Under the pieces are notes generated by a model that did no database searches, had not been told where the DNA came from, and worked only from the letters and a program-made list of their open reading frames with translations. The position numbers and the translations under genes are program-made. This document shows positions 56,996 through 61,177 of a DNA stretch of 61,177 nt, piece after piece (position 1 is the first letter of the stretch; every line of letters begins with the position of its first letter). Source of the DNA: Verrucomicrobiota bacterium (GTDB lineage: Bacteria > Chlamydiota > Chlamydiia > Chlamydiales > SM23-39); assembly GCA_018968815.1 (NCBI GenBank), contig JAGWZL010000001.1, forward strand, positions 1-61,177, read 5' to 3'.

Positions 56996-57661
56996 ATGTG
57001 GGTACTGCCAACCTATGATCGCCCCGAACGAGCGCAAAAAACCCTCGATAGCATTGCACAATCTGGATGCACAACACCAGGACTCGTCTATATCGATGGG
57101 AATCAAAAATACCCCGCTTTACATCTGCCAAAAGGATGGTCTGTTTGGCAAAACGAACTCAATCGAGGCGTTTGCGCCGCATTGAATGACGTGTTTGCCC
57201 GTTTCCCCAACTGCCCATGGTATGGATTCATGTCTGATGACAGTTTGGTTCGAACACCTTTTTGGGATCAGCGACTCCTCGCTCAAATGGATGATTACTC
57301 CATCGTCCATTCAGCCGATGGCTGGCGCTCAGAGGAACGGATTCATGGAGCCGTCGTCTTTGGAGGCGAACTGCTCCGCGCTCTTCAGTGGTGGGTTCCT
57401 GATGGCCTCGTCCACTCCTTCTGCGATGACGTGTGGGAATCCATCGCACACGCTCTCCATTTACGCCGCTATGTCCCCGAAGTCATGGTCGAACATTGCC
57501 ACTTCGGCAATCAAAAAGCACCCGTCGATTTCAGCTATCTGAAAGCCTATCAATCATTTGACCAGGATCAACAAGCCTTTTTGAAATGGAAAGAAATGGA
57601 TTTTCAAGCAGCCATCGAACGGGTGCAAAAACGGCAAAATGGCTCACCTAGAGTCAGTTGA
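56996..57661 (+). CDS. Glycosyltransferase-like protein, GT-A type
   Basis: 221 residues from the ATG at 56996; a TTG lies 12 nt upstream. The first residues MWVLPTYDRPERAQKTLDSI and VYIDGNQKY form the nucleotide-binding start of a family-2-like transferase, and YGFMSDDSLVRTPFWDQ carries the metal-binding acidic pair (DD). This is a short, phage-like or LPS-type enzyme. Acceptor unknown. Its last codons lie within a 43-bp tandem repeat, so the C-terminus may differ between strains. Confidence 0.6.
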   Translation: MWVLPTYDRPERAQKTLDSIAQSGCTTPGLVYIDGNQKYPALHLPKGWSVWQNELNRGVCAALNDVFARFPNCPWYGFMSDDSLVRTPFWDQRLLAQMDDYSIVHSADGWRSEERIHGAVVFGGELLRALQWWVPDGLVHSFCDDVWESIAHALHLRRYVPEVMVEHCHFGNQKAPVDFSYLKAYQSFDQDQQAFLKWKEMDFQAAIERVQKRQNGSPRVS

Positions 57662-57745
57662 ACGGGTGCAAAAACGGCAAAACCGCTCACCCAGAGTCGG
57701 GTGAACGGGTGCAAAAACGGCAAAATGGCTCACCTAGAGTCAGTT
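57617..57745. repeat. Three tandem 43-bp repeats at convergent gene ends
   Basis: GAACGGGTGCAAAAACGGCA begins at 57617, 57660 and 57703, a constant 43-bp period; the middle copy has a few substitutions. The first copy encodes the end of the glycosyltransferase-like gene (GSPRVS, stop), the third encodes the end of the oppA-type gene on the other strand (VSTDSR, stop). The duplication therefore separated two ends that once shared one copy. Confidence 0.85.
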
Positions 57746-59328
57746 GAAACATGGGCCCAACGAAAATCAATTTTCCCAAGAGGCGAAAGAGCGACGTCTT
57801 CCAAATCTGGCCGCTTCAGATAATTGAGGGCAAAATGAAACACCGGAATGATAGGCATTTGCTCCATGAGAACTTGCTCCGCTTCTCTCAAAATCCCAAT
57901 CCGCTCCTTCTGATCTTTGCAAATCTCAGATTGGTTCAGCAGATCGATATACTTGCTGCTTTCCCAATTCGTGTTATTCGTGCTCTTATCTTTATACTTA
58001 AAAACATCTAAGAAATTGATCGGATCGCTAAAATCAGCTGTCCAAGAACCTGCAGCTAACTGATACTCTTTATTAGCCACCTTCTGAAAATACGTTTTGG
58101 GCTCAAGCGCCGCCAGCTCCACCTTAATCTTCAGATTTTTTTCCAACTGCTGCTGCACAGCTTGAGCAACGGCCGCATTCCGCTCCGAACTCGCAAAACT
58201 GATCCGAATCGGCTCTAACTTATCCAAAGTGAGATCCAACTCCAAAAGAGCGTCGGTCAAAAGAGACTGCGCCTGCTTCGCATCATCCTGAAAATAACCG
58301 GTCGCAGAAAGCCCCAACTCAGGCGGCACTAATCCCTTCGCCGGCGTTTGCCCCCCTTGCAACACATTGTCTGTGATTGCCAACCTCTCTAAAGCCAGCC
58401 CTAACGCTCTACGAAATGAAGACGAACTCAACGGATTTTTCTTCCCTTGAATCTGCTCTGAAGTGTTCACACGGAAAAAATAGGTGGCCAAAAAGGGACT
58501 CACACAAAGCTCTTTCTTCGCTTTCAATGAACGAACCGCATCCACCGGCATCGTCGATAAAGGAGATCCTGCCCAATCGAGATGGCCCTCCTGAAACATC
58601 TGCACTTCTGTGTCATTTCCCATCATGACCAGTTCCAACTTCGTTAAGCGCACATCGCTTTGTTGCCAATAAGAGGAGTTCTTGATCGCATTGATTTGGT
58701 CCGAATGCTTCCACTCTTTCAGCAAAAATGGCCCATTGCCAACAAATGTCTCAGGTTTCAAAAACCAATTGGCATCCTTGCTCGCAACCTTATGAGGCAC
58801 AGGCAAAAAAGTAGACATGGTCAAAAGCTGTAAAAAATAGGGCATCGGATGCTCAAGCTCAACAACAAGCGTTTGCGGATCAGGAGTGAAAATACCCACC
58901 TGGGCCAAACTGATTTCGCCCTGCTTCGCTTTTTTGGCATTCTTAATTCCATAAAGCTGATAGGCCATATCAGTCGGAAACTGAGGATCTAACACCGTAC
59001 GCCAGCTCTCCGCAAAATCAAAAGAGGTCACAACATCCCCATTCGACCAATGGGACTTTCGCAAATGAAATCGATACTGTAATCCGTCATTCGACGTTTC
59101 CACACTCTCAGCAAGAGCCGGTTCAAGCGCCCCATCTTTCGCATTGCGCATCAAACCTTCAAAAAACATCCCCGCTAACGTCACCGAAGTCAAATCGCGC
59201 GCCTTCCGAGGGTCCAAAGTAATCGGATCTGCCCCTATATTGACCCTGAGAATCTGCTCCTTAGAACAGGGACGCGAAGTCTGACAACCCGTAAACATCA
59301 AAACACACAACAGAAAAATCCTAATCAT
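57730..59328 (-). CDS. oppA: Oligopeptide ABC transporter substrate-binding lipoprotein
   Basis: 532 residues. Lipoprotein signal (FLLCVLMFTGC). Family 5 extracellular solute-binding protein: VNIGADPITLDPRKARD, LAESVETSNDGLQYRFHLR and WSNGDVVTSFDFAESWR are the classical OppA start blocks. ITDNVLQGGQTPAKGLVPP and AGSWTADFSDPINFLDVF lie in the ligand-binding second half. It captures peptides for import; no permease or ATPase gene is adjacent, so it works with subunits encoded elsewhere. Its 3' end lies in the 43-bp repeat. Confidence 0.88.
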   Translation of the reverse strand: MIRIFLLCVLMFTGCQTSRPCSKEQILRVNIGADPITLDPRKARDLTSVTLAGMFFEGLMRNAKDGALEPALAESVETSNDGLQYRFHLRKSHWSNGDVVTSFDFAESWRTVLDPQFPTDMAYQLYGIKNAKKAKQGEISLAQVGIFTPDPQTLVVELEHPMPYFLQLLTMSTFLPVPHKVASKDANWFLKPETFVGNGPFLLKEWKHSDQINAIKNSSYWQQSDVRLTKLELVMMGNDTEVQMFQEGHLDWAGSPLSTMPVDAVRSLKAKKELCVSPFLATYFFRVNTSEQIQGKKNPLSSSSFRRALGLALERLAITDNVLQGGQTPAKGLVPPELGLSATGYFQDDAKQAQSLLTDALLELDLTLDKLEPIRISFASSERNAAVAQAVQQQLEKNLKIKVELAALEPKTYFQKVANKEYQLAAGSWTADFSDPINFLDVFKYKDKSTNNTNWESSKYIDLLNQSEICKDQKERIGILREAEQVLMEQMPIIPVFHFALNYLKRPDLEDVALSPLGKIDFRWAHVSTDSR

Positions 59329-59466
59329 GACAGCCCTTGGAAAATGTTTGGGTTAACCTTACCACAAAAAGAGGCTTTCTCTAAAGATATGATCTTAATG
59401 GATTGATTCTAAACCGATTACACAAATAGGTTGATTTCTGAATTCGATTCGCCGTAAAGGGAGGGT

Positions 59467-59658
59467 ATGAGACAAGAACACCCATTCTTCTCTCGAGCGC
59501 AAATTTTCTTCGGTAAACCCTTAGAAGAAAACGATGACGCTACGTTTGAGCAATTGTGGGGCTTTTCTTTAGAAGATCAGAAAACAAACGAGGTCACAGG
59601 CCTCATCTTTCTTTGGTCCGAAGATACTCCCACCGATGATCCCATCTATCCGGAATAA
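59467..59658 (+). CDS. Small acidic hypothetical protein
   Basis: 63 residues with a strong GGGAGGGT ribosome site right before the ATG. Acidic and soluble, with FFSRAQIFFGKPLEEND and WGFSLEDQKTNEV segments; no family recognised. The strong start signal argues for a real, well-translated gene. It is isolated: oppA diverges upstream and the palindromic element follows 24 nt after the stop. Confidence 0.55.
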   Translation: MRQEHPFFSRAQIFFGKPLEENDDATFEQLWGFSLEDQKTNEVTGLIFLWSEDTPTDDPIYPE

Positions 59659-60009
59659 ATTGGCGCTGCTGCTGCAAACGCTATACCCGTTCCAGTTGAA
59701 TATTCTCAATTTTGACCGCGTGAAAGCTGCCAAAAATCGAAGATCGGAAACGGCATTGTATTGATTTAATACTATGCCGTTTCCGATCTTCGATTTGTGG
59801 CGCTTTGACGCTGGTCGAAATCGAGAATATTCAACTGGAACGGGTATATTTCACTTGCTTTAATTTTCAAAGTAAGTTTAAGATCTGCCTTGTATTCTTG
59901 AATCGCTGCTGAAGTTGCATGATTAGGAGAAACTGAGAGCGTTAGGAGAATCCATCTCTTAGCGAAAGCGAAAAAACACATTATGTCGTTCAAAATGGAG
60001 AGCAAAAAA
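59659..60009. other. 351-nt intergenic region before the porin
   Basis: Holds the 167-bp palindromic element (59682-59848) and then about 160 nt of leader for the porin gene. An opposite-strand frame (59772-60005) runs through the palindrome without a ribosome site and is not a gene. Confidence 0.6.
59682..59848. mobile_element. 167-bp palindromic MITE-like element
   Basis: Perfect 26-bp terminal inverted repeats (TATACCCGTTCCAGTTGAAT at the left, completed by ATTCTC; exact complement at 59823-59848). The inner arms pair almost completely (for example ATCGAAGATCGGAAACGGCA on the left), leaving a loop near GATTTAATAC. The whole element can fold as one hairpin. Ends TATACCC/GGGTATA would fit a TA target duplication as in IS630/Tc1-type MITEs. 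It also could act as a strong terminator after the 63-residue gene. It has no coding capacity. Confidence 0.75.
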
Positions 60010-61177
60010 ATGCTAAACGTACTTACAAAAAAAATGCCCTGGTTGGTTGCATCGCTATTTGTTGCAACAGCAATCTTTGGTAAAACTACAGCGCAAAATC
60101 AAGGGGGATGCCCACCTAAACCATGTCAGCCATGCCCACCTAAGCCATCCTGCCCGCAGCCATGCCCACCCACGCAAGTATGCCCTGGCGATCCATGCTG
60201 CCCAGCTTGGCCAACTCCTCTTTTGAATGCCGCTTACAACTATCCAGCTCGTATTCAAACACGCTGCCCATGGGATGTCACAGTGGACGCTAGCTTCATC
60301 TACTGGCAAGCTCTTCAAGACAATATGGAACTTTGCTTTGTCACAGATCCACGCTCTGTCTCCACAATCTTCCTCAATGGTTCCTATGTCAATGAAGACT
60401 TCAAATATAAGCCAGGCTTTAAAGTTGGCATTGGGATGAATTACAGCCTAGACGGTTGGGATTCTCAAGCGGTGTACACATGGTTTCATGGAACCGTTTC
60501 ACAACATTCAAGCGCAGATAACGTCACGCAAGACCTTCGCCCATTAATCGGCCATCCAGCAGTCACCGGCTTTTCGACAACCATTGTTTCAGCCAAAGAA
60601 CACTGGCGCTTAAAAATGGATTTGGTCGACCTCGATTTGGGCAGAACCTATTATGTTGGAACAAGATTGATGTTCCGCCCTGCAGTCGCGGCTCGCGCTG
60701 CCTGGATTCGCCAGAAGCTGAGCGCAGCCTATACAGACTCCACCGGAGCCTTTGCAGATGTTGGCCAACACTCAACCTCTTGGGCCATTGGTCCTCGCGC
60801 CACATTGAACTCTCAGTGGGTCATTGGCGCTGGGTTTAGACTCTACGGAAATGGCGGAGCGGATGTTTTGTATACTCGCTACACAGGTCTGAGAGAGAAC
60901 TCAAACCAGTTTGCTGCAACCGGCGTTCTCAACCATGCAGTCAGAACCAATCAAACAAAATTAGGTACTTTGCGCTCTCACATGGATCTCGAACTGGGAT
61001 TTGGATGGGGCATGTACCTGGATTGCAACAACTGGTACATCGACTTGGCAGCAGGTTATGGATTCCAAGTGTTCTACGATCAAAACATGTTTAGACGCTA
61101 CGTCGAATCAGGCACAGGAGCCGCTTCTGCAAACAGCCTGGTACCCGGTGGAAACTTGTACGTCCATGGTTTGACCG
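60010..61177 (+). CDS. MOMP-like / Lpg1974-family porin, partial at window edge
   Basis: At least 389 residues; open to the end of the window. The ATG at 60010 is chosen because GGAG precedes it and the signal peptide follows (MPWLVASLFVATAIFG, cleavage near TTAQ); an in-frame ATG is at 59983. After the signal comes a Cys-Pro-rich stretch (CPPKPCQPCPPK, CPQPCPP, PCCP; about 12 cysteines) that could cross-link in the outer membrane. Then the barrel: VTVDASFIYWQALQDNMEL is the start block of Lpg1974-type pore proteins known in Legionella and environmental chlamydiae, followed by glycine- and aromatic-rich strands. It probably is a major surface pore. Confidence 0.75.
   Translation, partial: MLNVLTKKMPWLVASLFVATAIFGKTTAQNQGGCPPKPCQPCPPKPSCPQPCPPTQVCPGDPCCPAWPTPLLNAAYNYPARIQTRCPWDVTVDASFIYWQALQDNMELCFVTDPRSVSTIFLNGSYVNEDFKYKPGFKVGIGMNYSLDGWDSQAVYTWFHGTVSQHSSADNVTQDLRPLIGHPAVTGFSTTIVSAKEHWRLKMDLVDLDLGRTYYVGTRLMFRPAVAARAAWIRQKLSAAYTDSTGAFADVGQHSTSWAIGPRATLNSQWVIGAGFRLYGNGGADVLYTRYTGLRENSNQFAATGVLNHAVRTNQTKLGTLRSHMDLELGFGWGMYLDCNNWYIDLAAGYGFQVFYDQNMFRRYVESGTGAASANSLVPGGNLYVHGLT

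Noticed and set aside
59772..60005. 77-codon minus-strand frame
   Set aside because: Runs through one arm of the 167-bp palindrome; no start signal.

Overview
The window looks like a chromosomal segment of an environmental chlamydia (order Parachlamydiales or a close relative such as the Simkania/Waddlia/Estrella lineages). The evidence is gene order: LysM protein, pal, tolB, a TolA/TonB-like gene, exbD, exbB and then tatD, sdhC, sdhA, sdhB follows the order I recall for the Chlamydia trachomatis CT601-CT591 block. mnmG close to lplA recalls CT498-CT499. dusB, a PilM/GspL-like gene, a GspM-like gene, a MORN-like lipoprotein and a 5-formyl-THF cyclo-ligase recall CT644-CT649. The right edge runs into a Lpg1974/MOMP-like porin. 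No species call is possible by eye. I recognised no rRNA, tRNA, CRISPR array or intact transposase.

Layout. 1-7.0 kb is an accessory island: two paralogous secreted proteins (one fused to an FKBP-type prolyl isomerase domain), then a stack of small immunity-like genes separated by stranded C-terminal tails of polymorphic toxins. 7.0-16.5 kb holds an anchored retropepsin-like protease, a PhyH-type dioxygenase behind a hairpin leader, rsmD with a VWA protein and a TPR protein in one operon, a DMT/EamA permease and an EEP-family membrane protein. 16.6-24.7 kb has a repeat-rich pseudo-PP2C protein, a beta-barrel protein, a large secreted repeat protein, an MFS carrier, a TPR membrane protein and a glycine-zipper lipoprotein. 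24.8-31.7 kb (minus strand) is a response regulator, murI and the Tol-Pal envelope machine, interrupted by a 155-residue orphan gene and a cluster of hairpins.

31.8-36.8 kb is a second accessory island between exbB and tatD: three tandem degenerate kinase-like proteins and a glycosyltransferase-like gene. 36.8-43.2 kb is core metabolism: tatD, the type-B succinate dehydrogenase operon sdhCAB and a K+-independent membrane pyrophosphatase. 43.2-52.5 kb contains a structured intergenic region, a secreted kinase-fold protein, lplA, a receiver protein with a dead GGDEF-like output, mnmG, a 29-residue ribosome-associated basic protein, an LplT-type carrier with a degenerate acyltransferase tail, acyP and dusB-yggT. 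52.5-61.2 kb has the PilM/GspL-GspM-like pair, the MORN-like lipoprotein, the cyclo-ligase, a glycosyltransferase-like gene, oppA, a 63-residue gene, a 167-bp palindromic element and the porin.

Three themes stand out: (i) an array of toxin tails and immunity genes after an FKBP fusion protein; (ii) many proteins of signalling folds with lost catalytic residues (three kinase-like, PP2C-like, GGDEF-like, EEP, PlsC-like), suggesting repurposing as binding modules or effectors; (iii) small palindromic elements inserted in frame inside genes (lplA, the GspL-like gene), resembling Rickettsia palindromic elements, plus a MITE-like palindrome.
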